Shown here: piece after piece, positions 23,929 to 32,031 of the stretch
Layout of the letters: each line of letters begins with the position of its first letter
Position numbering within the stretch: the first letter of the stretch is position 1
Source of the DNA: Gammaproteobacteria bacterium
Lineage (GTDB): Bacteria > Pseudomonadota > Gammaproteobacteria > Ga0077536
Assembly: GCA_023257255.1 (NCBI GenBank)
Contig: JALRCR010000005.1
Coordinates: 1 to 47,810 of the forward strand
Direction: 5' to 3'
Length of the DNA stretch: 47,810 nt
The notes under the pieces: model-generated
What the model was told of the DNA's origin: nothing
Database searches by the model: none
What the model saw: the letters and a program-made list of their open reading frames with translations, nothing else
Program-made: the position numbers and the translations under genes

Positions 23929-24534
23929 ATGAATACCGATCTCCATCTGGTCATGCACGCTATCGCGATCCGCAAGCATGGCGCTGCCGAAGATATCGCT
24001 GCGATCGCAAGCGTCCCGCTCGCACGCACCGCCGAGCTACTGGCCTCGGCCGTTGCCGGTGGGCGGGTGCTGGAAGCCAACGGGCGTTACCTGCTGTCAC
24101 CGGCCGGCCAATTGATCCTGGCCAGCGAATACTCGCGATTCTGTGATGGGCTGCGCGCCAACGCCGCTTTTGTTGCCGCCTACGAACGCTTCGAGCGCAT
24201 CAACGTCGATCTCAAGCAACTCATCACCGATTGGCAAACGCTTGAACTAGGCGGTAAGCGCGTACCCAACGACCACAGCGACCGCGACTACGACCAGCGC
24301 ATCGTCGACCGCCTCGGCGATTTGCATGAACGCTTCGAGCCGGTGTTGAAGGCATTGGTTGGCGGGGCGCCGCGGCTCAAGGTGTATCAGAAAAAGCTGC
24401 TGGCCGCCCTCGATAAGGCGGAAAATGGCGAGACTGCGGCAGTCAGCGATGCGCGTAGCGACAGCTATCACACCGTCTGGTTTGAGTTACATGAGGACCT
24501 GCTGCGTCTGATGGGACGCCAGCGCGAAGAATAA
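23929..24534 (+). CDS. Winged-helix plus helical C-terminal protein, related to extensions of PPDK-like enzymes
   Basis: This 201-residue protein has an N-terminal winged-helix-like segment (about 1-65: HLVMHAIAIRKHG, a helix pair, then GGRVLEANGRYLLSPAGQ as the wing). The helical C-terminal module contains VPNDHSDRDYDQRIVDRL and SDSYHTVWFELHEDLL. From memory, a similar module (N-D-H-x-D-x-x-Y-D and D-S-Y-H-x-V-W-x-E-L-H-x-D-L) occurs at the C-terminus of actinobacterial pyruvate,phosphate dikinase-like proteins and linked regulators. That fits its place beside a swivelling-domain gene. It may be a structural subunit of the split enzyme rather than a transcription factor. Confidence 0.7.
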   Translation: MNTDLHLVMHAIAIRKHGAAEDIAAIASVPLARTAELLASAVAGGRVLEANGRYLLSPAGQLILASEYSRFCDGLRANAAFVAAYERFERINVDLKQLITDWQTLELGGKRVPNDHSDRDYDQRIVDRLGDLHERFEPVLKALVGGAPRLKVYQKKLLAALDKAENGETAAVSDARSDSYHTVWFELHEDLLRLMGRQREE

Positions 24535-24583
24535 TCACGAACAGCCTCGTTTCAGGGTAAACGAGCCGAGAAGGGGAACAGGT

Positions 24584-25366
24584 ATGGGACGTCTGGATGG
24601 AAAAATAGCCTTTGTAACCGGTGCGGGCACCGGCATTGGCCGGGCTTGCATGGTGATGTTTGCGAAAGAAGGCGCCACCGTTTTCGGGGTCTCGCGCACG
24701 CAGGCCAATCTGGATGAATCACTGCGCCAGGTCGTCGCGGCCGGCGGCAAAGGCAGCGTGTTCAGCGCCGACCTGTCGCAACCCGATCCAGTCGAAGCCG
24801 CCGTCAACCGCTGCGTTGAGACCTACGGCCGCATCGACATCCTGCTGAACGCGGCCGGTGTGGGTTACAACCTGCGCGAGACCAGCGAAGGCTCGATGGA
24901 TCCGGTGCACAGCACGCCGATCGACAAATGGCGTGAGGTGATGGCGCTCAATCTCGACAGCGTGTTCTACGTGTCGCGCCTCGTGATCCGCCAGATGAAG
25001 CAGCAGGGCAAGGGATCGATCGTTAACGTTGCCAGTATTTTCGGGCTGGGCGGTGCGCCGGATGCCCACACCTACACGGCCACCAAAGGCGCCATCATCA
25101 ATCTCACGCGCTCTATGTCGGTCGCCTACGTCGACGACCACATTCGCTGCAACGTGGTGGCACCGGGCTTTGTGCAAACCCAGATGGTGGAAAGCGTGAT
25201 CCCCATGCTGTTTTCGTCCGAGAACCCGAAACTCATTTCGCCGATGGGGCGTCCTGCCACGCCGGAAGAAGTGGCCTATGCCTGCCTGTTTCTGGCCTCG
25301 GATGAAGCCTCTTACTGCACCGGAACCGTACTCACCGTTGACGGCGGCTCAACGGCTCGCGCCTGA
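24584..25366 (+). CDS. Short-chain dehydrogenase/reductase (SDR)
   Basis: This 260-residue classical SDR has a Rossmann fold with TGAGTGIG (12-19), NAAGVG (89-94) and catalytic S151 and Y164-x3-K168 in SIFG and YTATK. It would oxidise a hydroxyl or reduce a ketone using NAD(P). The C-terminal VDGGSTARA is usual. AGGGGA/ACAGGT lies upstream of ATG 24584. It is the fifth gene of the co-directional cluster, 49 bases after the winged-helix gene and 11 bases before a Nudix gene. The substrate is unknown and may be the same compound the swivel-domain system handles. Confidence 0.93.
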   Translation: MGRLDGKIAFVTGAGTGIGRACMVMFAKEGATVFGVSRTQANLDESLRQVVAAGGKGSVFSADLSQPDPVEAAVNRCVETYGRIDILLNAAGVGYNLRETSEGSMDPVHSTPIDKWREVMALNLDSVFYVSRLVIRQMKQQGKGSIVNVASIFGLGGAPDAHTYTATKGAIINLTRSMSVAYVDDHIRCNVVAPGFVQTQMVESVIPMLFSSENPKLISPMGRPATPEEVAYACLFLASDEASYCTGTVLTVDGGSTARA

Positions 25367-25377
25367 GCGTCAAGGCG

Positions 25378-25893
25378 ATGACATCGGCAAGCAACCGCCG
25401 GTATTTCTGCCCCCAATGCGGGGTAGACGCGCTGGAAAGCGTAGACAACAAGCTCTACGGCTGCTCGCGTTGTGGTCATACGTATTTCCATAACACGGCG
25501 GTTGCGGTGTCGGCCGTTATCGAGCGCGCCGGCAAAATCGCGTGGATTACGCGCGCCCGCGAGCCCGGCGCCGGCTTGCTTGATTTGCCGGGTGGCTTTG
25601 TCGAGCGTGATGAGTCGCTGGAAGCCGCCGTGATGCGCGAGACCTTTGAGGAAACCGGATTCAAGCTCCTCGCGCCGCGCTATCTTTTTTCCATTCCCAA
25701 TCGGTATGTATTTCACGGCGTGCGCTACAGCACGGTCGACGTGTTCTTCGGCTGCACGCTGGCGGATTCCACCGAATTCCAGCCGAATGACGAAGCGGCC
25801 GCGCTCGATTGGCTGGCGCCTGCGGCGGTAGATCCGGGCCGAATTGCCTTCGAATCCACGCGCCTTGCGCTGGCCGAAATGCTCAAGGCCTAA
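25378..25893 (+). CDS. Nudix hydrolase with N-terminal zinc ribbon (second copy type)
   Basis: This 171-residue protein has a zinc ribbon (C11, C14, C29, C32) before a Nudix domain. The Nudix box GGFVERDESLEAAVMRETFEETGF lies at about residues 72-95, shown here in one-letter steps: GGFVERDES, then RETFEETGF. It differs clearly from the other zinc-ribbon Nudix protein at 7.6-8.1 kb, so it is not a recent duplicate. It starts 11 bases after the SDR stop and is probably in the same transcript. It could hydrolyse an NDP-linked product or cofactor. The substrate is unknown. A 7-bp hairpin without a U-tract spans its stop codon. Confidence 0.87.
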   Translation: MTSASNRRYFCPQCGVDALESVDNKLYGCSRCGHTYFHNTAVAVSAVIERAGKIAWITRAREPGAGLLDLPGGFVERDESLEAAVMRETFEETGFKLLAPRYLFSIPNRYVFHGVRYSTVDVFFGCTLADSTEFQPNDEAAALDWLAPAAVDPGRIAFESTRLALAEMLKA

Positions 25894-25906
25894 AGCCTCG
25901 GCCTTG
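25884..25906 (+). terminator. Hairpin at the end of the six-gene cluster (possible terminator)
   Basis: CAAGGCC, nine bases, GGCCTTG is a perfect 7-bp inverted repeat spanning the Nudix stop codon. It lies where the operon would end. There is no T-run after it, so it is at best a rho-dependent pause or mRNA 3'-end stabiliser. Confidence 0.3.
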
Positions 25907-25936
25907 CTCGCGTGGGTGCCCACCGTCCACGGGCCG

Positions 25937-26048
25937 TCTCATCATTCCGCCCAGTTGGGCGAGCGTGTCGGCGGTATAAAAAGCCTTTGGACGGGTTGGT
26001 AAAAATGACGGTCGCTATGCCGTCTTCAATGACTTGGTCAATCGCGCC
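25937..26048 (-). pseudogene. Relic of a crotonase (enoyl-CoA hydratase) family gene N-terminus
   Basis: The 253-base gap between the Nudix and alpha/beta hydrolase genes reads on the minus strand as GAIDQVIEDGIATVIFTNPSK from 26048. After a one-base frame change near 25985 it continues as KAFYTADTLAQLGGMMR to 25937. Together these resemble the first ~40 residues of an enoyl-CoA hydratase/isomerase. There is an in-frame stop just upstream, no start codon, a frameshift, and the rest is replaced by the Nudix gene. I read it as a decayed remnant. It is short, so chance resemblance is not excluded. Confidence 0.4.
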
Positions 26049-26145
26049 TGTCTAAGCCCCTGATGGTGTGTCGTGGAAGACCAGCGCTTGACGCGATTCC
26101 CCATGCCCTGACAATGCAGCCTGCAATGAACAGGATCGAAGCCCC

Positions 26146-27099
26146 ATGAGCAACGCCGGCGAAAGACTTTCAGGTACTCCTATCCCCATGCATCGCTGGT
26201 CGGGGGCGCAGGGCGTGAGCATTGCCGGTGACAGTTGGGGGGACCCGCAAGGGCCGCTCGTCTTGCTCCAGCATGGGGGCGGGCAGACCCGTCATGCGTG
26301 GAAGAATGTGGGCGAGCAGCTGGGTGCGGCCGGCTATCACGCGGTGAGTTTCGACGCCCGTGGCCACGGTGATTCCGACTGGGCACCCGATGGCGTGTAT
26401 GGGCAGGACATCATGGTGGAGGACCTGCGCTGCGTGATTGCGGCGCTCGGCGGACGGCGGCCGGTGCTGGTCGGGGCGTCTATGGGCGGCGGCACCAGTC
26501 TGGTCGCGGTGGGTGAAGATCGCGTCGATGCCACCGCGCTGGTGCTGGTCGACATCGCACCCCGGATCGAGCCGGAAGGCGTGCAGAAAATTCAGGCATT
26601 CATGGACCAGCGACCCGAGGGCTTTAACTCGCTGGAGGAAGTGGCGCAGGCGATTGGGGCCTATCAGCCGCACCGCAAGCCTCCCAAGGATTTAGCCGGT
26701 TTGGCGAAGAATTTACGACTCACCGCGGACGGCAAATACCGCTGGCACTGGGACCCGCGGTTCATGACCCTGCGCCGGGAAATGGATAAACGTCTGATCC
26801 GACTCGAAGCCTGCGCCAGCGCGCTTGCCCTGCCGACCCTGCTGGTGCGTGGTGGTCTGTCAGATGTGCTCAGCGAAGAAGGCGCGGCTGCGTTTCTTGA
26901 GCTCTGCAGGCATAGCGAGTACGTCAATATTACCGAGGCCGGCCACATGGTGGCCGGCGATCGCAACGATGTGTTCGGACGCGCCGTGATCGATTTCCTG
27001 CGCCGAACGGTGCCGGTCGCAGGGCTCCCGGTTAAACCGGCGCATGATCTCCATCCGCATCATGAAGGGCCAGCGGGCGATGTCGTAGACGTGCCCTGA
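26146..27099 (+). CDS. Alpha/beta hydrolase
   Basis: This 317-residue serine hydrolase has the oxyanion motif HGGGQTRHAW (43-52), nucleophile S112 in GASMGG, the DARGHGDS strand-turn (70-77) and a C-terminal catalytic His in EAGHMVAGD. The cap between about residues 135 and 220 is of the C-C hydrolase/epoxide hydrolase/esterase type. No signal peptide is seen, so it is cytoplasmic. A short non-conserved His/Pro-rich tail ends the protein. It has AGGA about 10 bases upstream of ATG 26146 and is convergent with the EamA transporter (six-base gap). The substrate is unknown. Context suggests xenobiotic or lipid metabolism. Confidence 0.87.
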   Translation: MSNAGERLSGTPIPMHRWSGAQGVSIAGDSWGDPQGPLVLLQHGGGQTRHAWKNVGEQLGAAGYHAVSFDARGHGDSDWAPDGVYGQDIMVEDLRCVIAALGGRRPVLVGASMGGGTSLVAVGEDRVDATALVLVDIAPRIEPEGVQKIQAFMDQRPEGFNSLEEVAQAIGAYQPHRKPPKDLAGLAKNLRLTADGKYRWHWDPRFMTLRREMDKRLIRLEACASALALPTLLVRGGLSDVLSEEGAAAFLELCRHSEYVNITEAGHMVAGDRNDVFGRAVIDFLRRTVPVAGLPVKPAHDLHPHHEGPAGDVVDVP

Positions 27100-27104
27100 T
27101 TCGT

Positions 27105-28046
27105 CTAGCCCGCAGCCACGGCGGCGCGGCGCTGCGCCGCCAGATAAGCCACGCGTAGGTACACGTTGTTAGCGACCAGTGCGGCGACAACCAATCCCGC
27201 GCCGAGCAGTTCGATCGGCGAGAACTGATGGCCCTGCACGCTCCGAAAGCCGAAGGTCATGACCGGCATGAAGTTGATGAACAGCGTCGCGTTCAAAGGG
27301 CCGATGCGCTGGTTGCCGAAGTTCCACGCCAGCATGGAGACCAGCACGCCGGCAAAGCTGAGATAGGCCAGCGGCCAGCGAATGGTCCATAGGGCCTCGG
27401 CGGTGGGTAGCGGCACGATCCCGGTGGCAATCAGGCCGGCTGCGAGCAGCATGTTGGCCACCCCGCCAGGCAACATGGTCAGCGTGGTGATGCGCCATAT
27501 TGACCAGCCCGCTAACTTGGCGGTCCCCATCGTGTAAATCACCCAGGCGAGTGCGCCGAGCAGCACGCAAAAACTACCGAGCAGTTCGCGGGCGCTTTCA
27601 TGGAAAGCCAACTCGCCTTTGGTCACTACCAGCACCACCCCGGCCAGCGCCATCGCAATGCAGGCCAAGGTGAAGAAGGAGGGGCGTCGGGATTGCAGGA
27701 TCCAGTGCAAGATGGCCGCCATTGAAGGCTGCAGCGCGACGATCACCACCGCATATTCGGCGCGCGACATCGACATGCCGAGAAAGACGAGACAGGGCGA
27801 GGCCGCCATGCCGATGAATCCGAGCAGACAGGCCGTTTTCCATTGCCGCCCGTAGCGGAGCGCCCCGCGTCCTTCCTGCCAGATCAGCGCGGGCACCATC
27901 ACCAGCAAGGCGAATAGATAGCGCAAAGCGGTGGAGCTGAACGGGTCGACGTGCGCGAAGCTGTCCTTGGCGATGGGCAATTGGGCGCCCCACAGGGCGA
28001 CCGCCAGAAACGCGGCCATAAGGCCCGCGGCGAAGGAATTTTTCAT
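27105..28046 (-). CDS. EamA/DMT family transporter
   Basis: This 313-residue polytopic inner-membrane protein is made of two EamA repeats. Hydrophobic helices cover almost the whole length, beginning with AAGLMAAFLAVALWGAQLPIAK. The second repeat starts near SFCVLLGALAWVIYTMG. The family exports metabolites and amino acids. ATG 28046 (MKNSFAAG) starts directly at the first helix. An in-frame start at 28151 adds a non-conserved basic tail. It is divergent from the MMPL transporter gene, with a 237-base spacer. Confidence 0.9.
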   Translation of the reverse strand: MKNSFAAGLMAAFLAVALWGAQLPIAKDSFAHVDPFSSTALRYLFALLVMVPALIWQEGRGALRYGRQWKTACLLGFIGMAASPCLVFLGMSMSRAEYAVVIVALQPSMAAILHWILQSRRPSFFTLACIAMALAGVVLVVTKGELAFHESARELLGSFCVLLGALAWVIYTMGTAKLAGWSIWRITTLTMLPGGVANMLLAAGLIATGIVPLPTAEALWTIRWPLAYLSFAGVLVSMLAWNFGNQRIGPLNATLFINFMPVMTFGFRSVQGHQFSPIELLGAGLVVAALVANNVYLRVAYLAAQRRAAVAAG

Positions 28047-28283
28047 ATCGGCGCACCGAGGCGCGGCGCGGGATAGCGATGGCGAGTAATCAAAGGTGAA
28101 ACCGGCGGGGCCGTGGGGCCGTAGAAGACAGGCCCGCAGTCTACGGCCCATGGTCCTGCTTGGACAGGCGCGTCGCAGCCCGGGACGTCTGTCCGGAATG
28201 CCCCCGAATGGGGTACTTTGCGCAACATTACCGGGCTGGTGGCGGCCCTCAAATCATCTTTTTAGCAGACAGGTTTAACGACG
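28047..28283. other. Divergent intergenic region between EamA and MMPL transporter genes
   Basis: This 237-base spacer has no convincing gene. It holds short inverted repeats, GGAC-GTCT-GTCC (28183-28194) inside a longer imperfect CCGGGAC/GTCCGG palindrome and CCCC-GAAT-GGGG (near 28202-28213). These could serve as operators for a divergent promoter pair. No clear sigma-70 promoter was picked out by eye. Confidence 0.3.
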
Positions 28284-30719
28284 ATGTACTCGCTCCGTTA
28301 CCGGATTGCCCGCTGGGTTCTGGCCAACCGCAAGCTGGCCTGGGCGATCTTCATCGCCATTACCGCGTTCTTTGCCGCAGGACTCCCCAAGGTCCAGTTG
28401 CAGACCATCTTTTCTGACCTGCTGCCCACGGATGATCCGTTTGTGCAGGTCTACAAGGACCATCCGGGATTTGGTAACCCGCTGACGGTCGCGGTGATGA
28501 TCAAGCGTAAGGACGGCGATCTTTTTCACGCCGACACGCTGGCCAAAATCTGGCAGTTCACGCGCGATATCGATCTGGTGCCGGGGGTCGATCACGACAT
28601 GATTCTCTCGCTCGCGAGCAGCAAGGCGCGCTACAGCGAATCGACCGCCAACGGCATCGACATGCGGCCTTTGATGACCGACCACGCGCCGCGCGATGAA
28701 GAAGAAATCAGCAAGTTCCGCAACTTGCTGGACAAGGCGCCGAACGCCCGGGTGTTTCTGGTGTCGCGCGACGATACCGCGACGCTCATTACCGCAACCT
28801 TCATCGAACATCGGCTGGATTACGGCGTGGCCTTCGAGCACTTGCAGCGGCTGGTCAAGGCCGCTCGCGATGAGCATCACGACGTCTATCTCGCCGGCCA
28901 GCCGGTGCTTATCGGCTGGGTGTATCAGTACGAATGGCAGATGGTGATGATCTTCACCGTGACGCTTGGCGCTTTGATCGGCGCGCTGATCCTCTACATG
29001 CGCAATGTGGTTGGCGTCATTACGCCCATTATCACCAGCGCGACGGCCGGCATTTGGGCTTTTGGTCTGGTGGGGTGGCTGGATATCTCGATCGAGCCGC
29101 TGCTGATGGTCGTGCCCTTGCTGCTGACCGCGCGCTCGTTTTCGCACTGCGTGCAGTTCACCGAGCGCTTCTACGAGGTGTACGCGCAGGTTGGTGACCG
29201 GGTAAAAGCCGCCGAAATCACCATGGGCGTGATGATGGCGCCCAGCATCCTCGGCATCATCACCGACATCCTCGGCATTTTTATCGTCGTCGCGGCGCCC
29301 ATTCCGGCCATGGTGCGACACGCCATCTTTTGCGGCATGTGGGCCGTGTGGCTGATCCCGACCGGGGTCGTGCTGATTTCACTGCTGCTTGCAACTTTGC
29401 CACCGCCCCGCAACGTGGAGCGTCTGACCGGGCGCGGCAAGGTGTCGGGGTTTCACCGGCGGCTACAGGCCACGCTGGGCGCGGTGGCCGGTCTGTCGGT
29501 AGGCCGCACCGCGCGCCTCACCTCGGTCGTGGTGCTGGTGTTCAGCGTGCTCGCCATCTACACCGCCGGCCAGATCCGGATCGGCAATCCGGTGGAGGGC
29601 TCGGGTCTCTTCTGGCACGACTCCGAATTTAATACCGCCGTGCGCCAGATCAATGCGCATTTCCCCGGGGTAAACACGCTGGAAATCGTGTTGGAGTCCA
29701 AGGAGCGGAAGACGCTCGAACTGATGGTCCAAAAGTCCGACATGCAGGAAACCATGCGGGCGCTCCAGCGCATCATGGAGTCTGGTGAAGATCCGCCGCG
29801 CGCGACGCTGTCGTTCGCGGATTACGTCAGCGAGGGCAACCGTCTGTTCAATGGGGGCAGTCCCAAGTGGATGTTCCTCGACCCCAACGACCAGGCCTCC
29901 AGCGCCGCTTCGTTTGCGGTCACCATGGGGACCAGCGCCAAGAACTTTGGTCATGTGGTCAATGAGACCTGGCTGGATGGCACCGTCTCGCTCTGGTATC
30001 GCGACAACAAGCAGGACACCGTCGACAAAGCGCTGGCGGCCGCCCGCGCGGCAGTCGAGCAGGTGGGGGCTGACCACGAGAGCTTCACCATCCGGCTCGC
30101 AACCGGCACGATTCCGCTGCAACAGGCGGTGAATCACGTGGTCGAGCGTTACCACTGGGTGGTCGTGCTGGTGTTGAACTTCTTCATCCTCATTACCTGC
30201 AGCGTGGCCTATCGCTCACTGGTGGCGGGGCTCATTCTGCTGGTGCCCGTGAATCTGGCCAATGAGGTGCTCTATGCAGCCATGCACCTGCTGGGCGTGG
30301 GGCTGGATGTGAACTCGCTGATCGTGGCGGCCATCGGGCTTGGCGTTGGCATCGACTACGGCATTTATCTGTTGTCGCGCATTTGCGAGGAATACCACAG
30401 CGCCGATGGCGACTGGACGCTCGCCATCGTGCGCGCGCTGCGCACGACCGGTAAGGCCATCCTGTTTACCGCCACCATCATGGGGCTGGGGATCGCGCCG
30501 TGGTATTTCATGTCGGGCCTGAAGTTTGTCGCCGACATGGGACTGCTGTTGATCGTCATCATGGCCATCAACATGGTGCTGTCGCTGGTGGTGCTGCCGC
30601 TGATCGTGTGGCTGGTGAAGCCGCGATTCGCCGCGCGGCGCGATCTGCTGGTGGGCGAGGGCGTCGACCCGGCGCTGTTCACGATGGCCGATGAGACTAT
30701 GCCGGCGAAGATTGCTTAA
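28284..30719 (+). CDS. MMPL/RND superfamily transporter
   Basis: This 811-residue inner-membrane protein has the RND layout: one N-terminal helix (about 20-37), a large periplasmic domain and a block of about five helices (from about 215). A second periplasmic domain follows, then another helix block (from about 625) with GLGVGIDYGIYLLSR. It lacks the ~1050-residue length of AcrB-type pumps and fits the MMPL group that moves lipids, hopanoids or hydrophobic substrates. In several gammaproteobacteria such genes accompany steroid, terpene or hydrocarbon catabolism. The P450 gene follows after 34 bases and is probably cotranscribed. Confidence 0.91.
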   Translation: MYSLRYRIARWVLANRKLAWAIFIAITAFFAAGLPKVQLQTIFSDLLPTDDPFVQVYKDHPGFGNPLTVAVMIKRKDGDLFHADTLAKIWQFTRDIDLVPGVDHDMILSLASSKARYSESTANGIDMRPLMTDHAPRDEEEISKFRNLLDKAPNARVFLVSRDDTATLITATFIEHRLDYGVAFEHLQRLVKAARDEHHDVYLAGQPVLIGWVYQYEWQMVMIFTVTLGALIGALILYMRNVVGVITPIITSATAGIWAFGLVGWLDISIEPLLMVVPLLLTARSFSHCVQFTERFYEVYAQVGDRVKAAEITMGVMMAPSILGIITDILGIFIVVAAPIPAMVRHAIFCGMWAVWLIPTGVVLISLLLATLPPPRNVERLTGRGKVSGFHRRLQATLGAVAGLSVGRTARLTSVVVLVFSVLAIYTAGQIRIGNPVEGSGLFWHDSEFNTAVRQINAHFPGVNTLEIVLESKERKTLELMVQKSDMQETMRALQRIMESGEDPPRATLSFADYVSEGNRLFNGGSPKWMFLDPNDQASSAASFAVTMGTSAKNFGHVVNETWLDGTVSLWYRDNKQDTVDKALAAARAAVEQVGADHESFTIRLATGTIPLQQAVNHVVERYHWVVVLVLNFFILITCSVAYRSLVAGLILLVPVNLANEVLYAAMHLLGVGLDVNSLIVAAIGLGVGIDYGIYLLSRICEEYHSADGDWTLAIVRALRTTGKAILFTATIMGLGIAPWYFMSGLKFVADMGLLLIVIMAINMVLSLVVLPLIVWLVKPRFAARRDLLVGEGVDPALFTMADETMPAKIA

Positions 30720-30753
30720 GTGCAGGTTAGCGTTTTCACAGGATGAAACCCCG

Positions 30754-32031
30754 ATGACTGTTATTCCGGTAGAACTGGTTACCCCGCTTTTTGTCCCCTC
30801 AAGTTTTGCCACGCGTGGTCTGGTGGATGAGTTATTGCGCGAGCTTCGCGCGCGGTACCCCTTGGCGCGGGCCGAGGTGCCGGGTTTCGACCCCTACTGG
30901 ATCGTTACCCGGCACGCCGACGTCGTCGAAATCAGCCGGCAAAACGAGCTGTTTCACAATGCCGATCGCGCGGCCACGCTCATCACCCGCGACGGTGAGG
31001 CGCTGGTGCGCGAATTCACCGGCGGATCGTGGAATCTCTTTCGCTCACTGGTGCAACTCGATAATCCCGAGCACGGACCCTATCGGCAGGTCACCGTGAA
31101 GGCGTTTTCGCCGCAAAACATCGCGAAACTGCGCGAACACATCGGGGTGGTGGCCGCCGAGCGCATCGCCGGCTTGCAGCAGCTGGGGCCGGAATTCGAC
31201 TGGGCGCACGAATTGGCCATGCCGTATCCCCTGGGTATCGTGCTGGACTTGGTCGGCGTGCCACGGGCTGACCACGCCAAGATGCTGCGCCTGACCCAGT
31301 GGTTGTTTTGCTGGGCCGATCCGGACCTCAAGCGACCCGAGACCAACCCCGCCGACCCCACCCACCAAACCCGGACGTGGAAAATCGTCTTCGACGAATT
31401 CAACGAGTACTACAGCGCGGTCATGGCGGATCGCCGGGCCTCGCCTCGGGACGACATTGCCTCGCTAATCGCCAATGCAGAAGTCGACGGGGCGCCGCTG
31501 GAGCACGTGGCCGCCATTTCGTACTACGCCATTCTGTCGACCGCCGGTCACGATTCGACCGCGCATTCCACGGCCTGGGCGATGTGGATGCTGGCCGAGC
31601 AGCCTGCCTTGCTCAAGGCGCTCAAAGCCGATCTGTCGCTCATTCCAGCCTTCGTCGACGAGGCTATCCGCTGGGCAACGCCGGTGAAGCAGTTTGTGCG
31701 ACATGCCACGGCAGACTGCACGGTCGCCGGCCAGACCATTGCCAAGGGCGACCGCCTGTATCTGTCCTATCCTTCGGCAAATCGTGACGAAACGGTGTTT
31801 CCGTCGCCGTTCGAGTTTCGGCTGGACCGTCAGCCCAGTCGCCAGATCAGCTTCGGGCATGGCGGGCATGTGTGTCTGGGGCAGCACTTGGCGCGGCTCG
31901 AGATGCGTGAGTTATGGGAGCGCATCGTGCCGCGTCTGGCGGCCGTCGAACTGGCCGGCGAGCCCCGGCTGGTCCATTCGGAATTTGTGTCCGGCCCGAA
32001 GTCAGTCCCCGTCCGCGTGCGCTGGGCCTAG
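30754..32031 (+). CDS. Cytochrome P450
   Basis: This 425-residue soluble bacterial P450 monooxygenase has heme ligand C374 in FGHGGHVCLG, the I-helix oxygen-activation motif AGHDSTAH and K-helix ExxR in DEAIRW. AGGA about ten bases upstream selects ATG 30754. No ferredoxin or ferredoxin reductase gene is in the window, so electron partners are encoded elsewhere. The short leader after the MMPL transporter suggests uptake or export of the same hydrophobic substrate. Subfamily (such as the steroid/terpene CYP125/142 groups) cannot be fixed by eye. Its TAG stop shares CTAG with the convergent flavin monooxygenase. Confidence 0.95.
   Translation: MTVIPVELVTPLFVPSSFATRGLVDELLRELRARYPLARAEVPGFDPYWIVTRHADVVEISRQNELFHNADRAATLITRDGEALVREFTGGSWNLFRSLVQLDNPEHGPYRQVTVKAFSPQNIAKLREHIGVVAAERIAGLQQLGPEFDWAHELAMPYPLGIVLDLVGVPRADHAKMLRLTQWLFCWADPDLKRPETNPADPTHQTRTWKIVFDEFNEYYSAVMADRRASPRDDIASLIANAEVDGAPLEHVAAISYYAILSTAGHDSTAHSTAWAMWMLAEQPALLKALKADLSLIPAFVDEAIRWATPVKQFVRHATADCTVAGQTIAKGDRLYLSYPSANRDETVFPSPFEFRLDRQPSRQISFGHGGHVCLGQHLARLEMRELWERIVPRLAAVELAGEPRLVHSEFVSGPKSVPVRVRWA

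Noticed and set aside
7591-25893. The two zinc-ribbon Nudix hydrolases (7.6 kb and 25.4 kb) as a recent duplication
   Set aside because: They share layout only. The Nudix boxes and flanking sequences differ throughout, so they are distinct subfamilies.
28275-29321. Long minus-strand open frame of 348 codons opposite the MMPL transporter
   Set aside because: It is rich in His, Asp and Arg with no family signature, and lies wholly antisense to a clear transporter gene. It is a GC-rich shadow.
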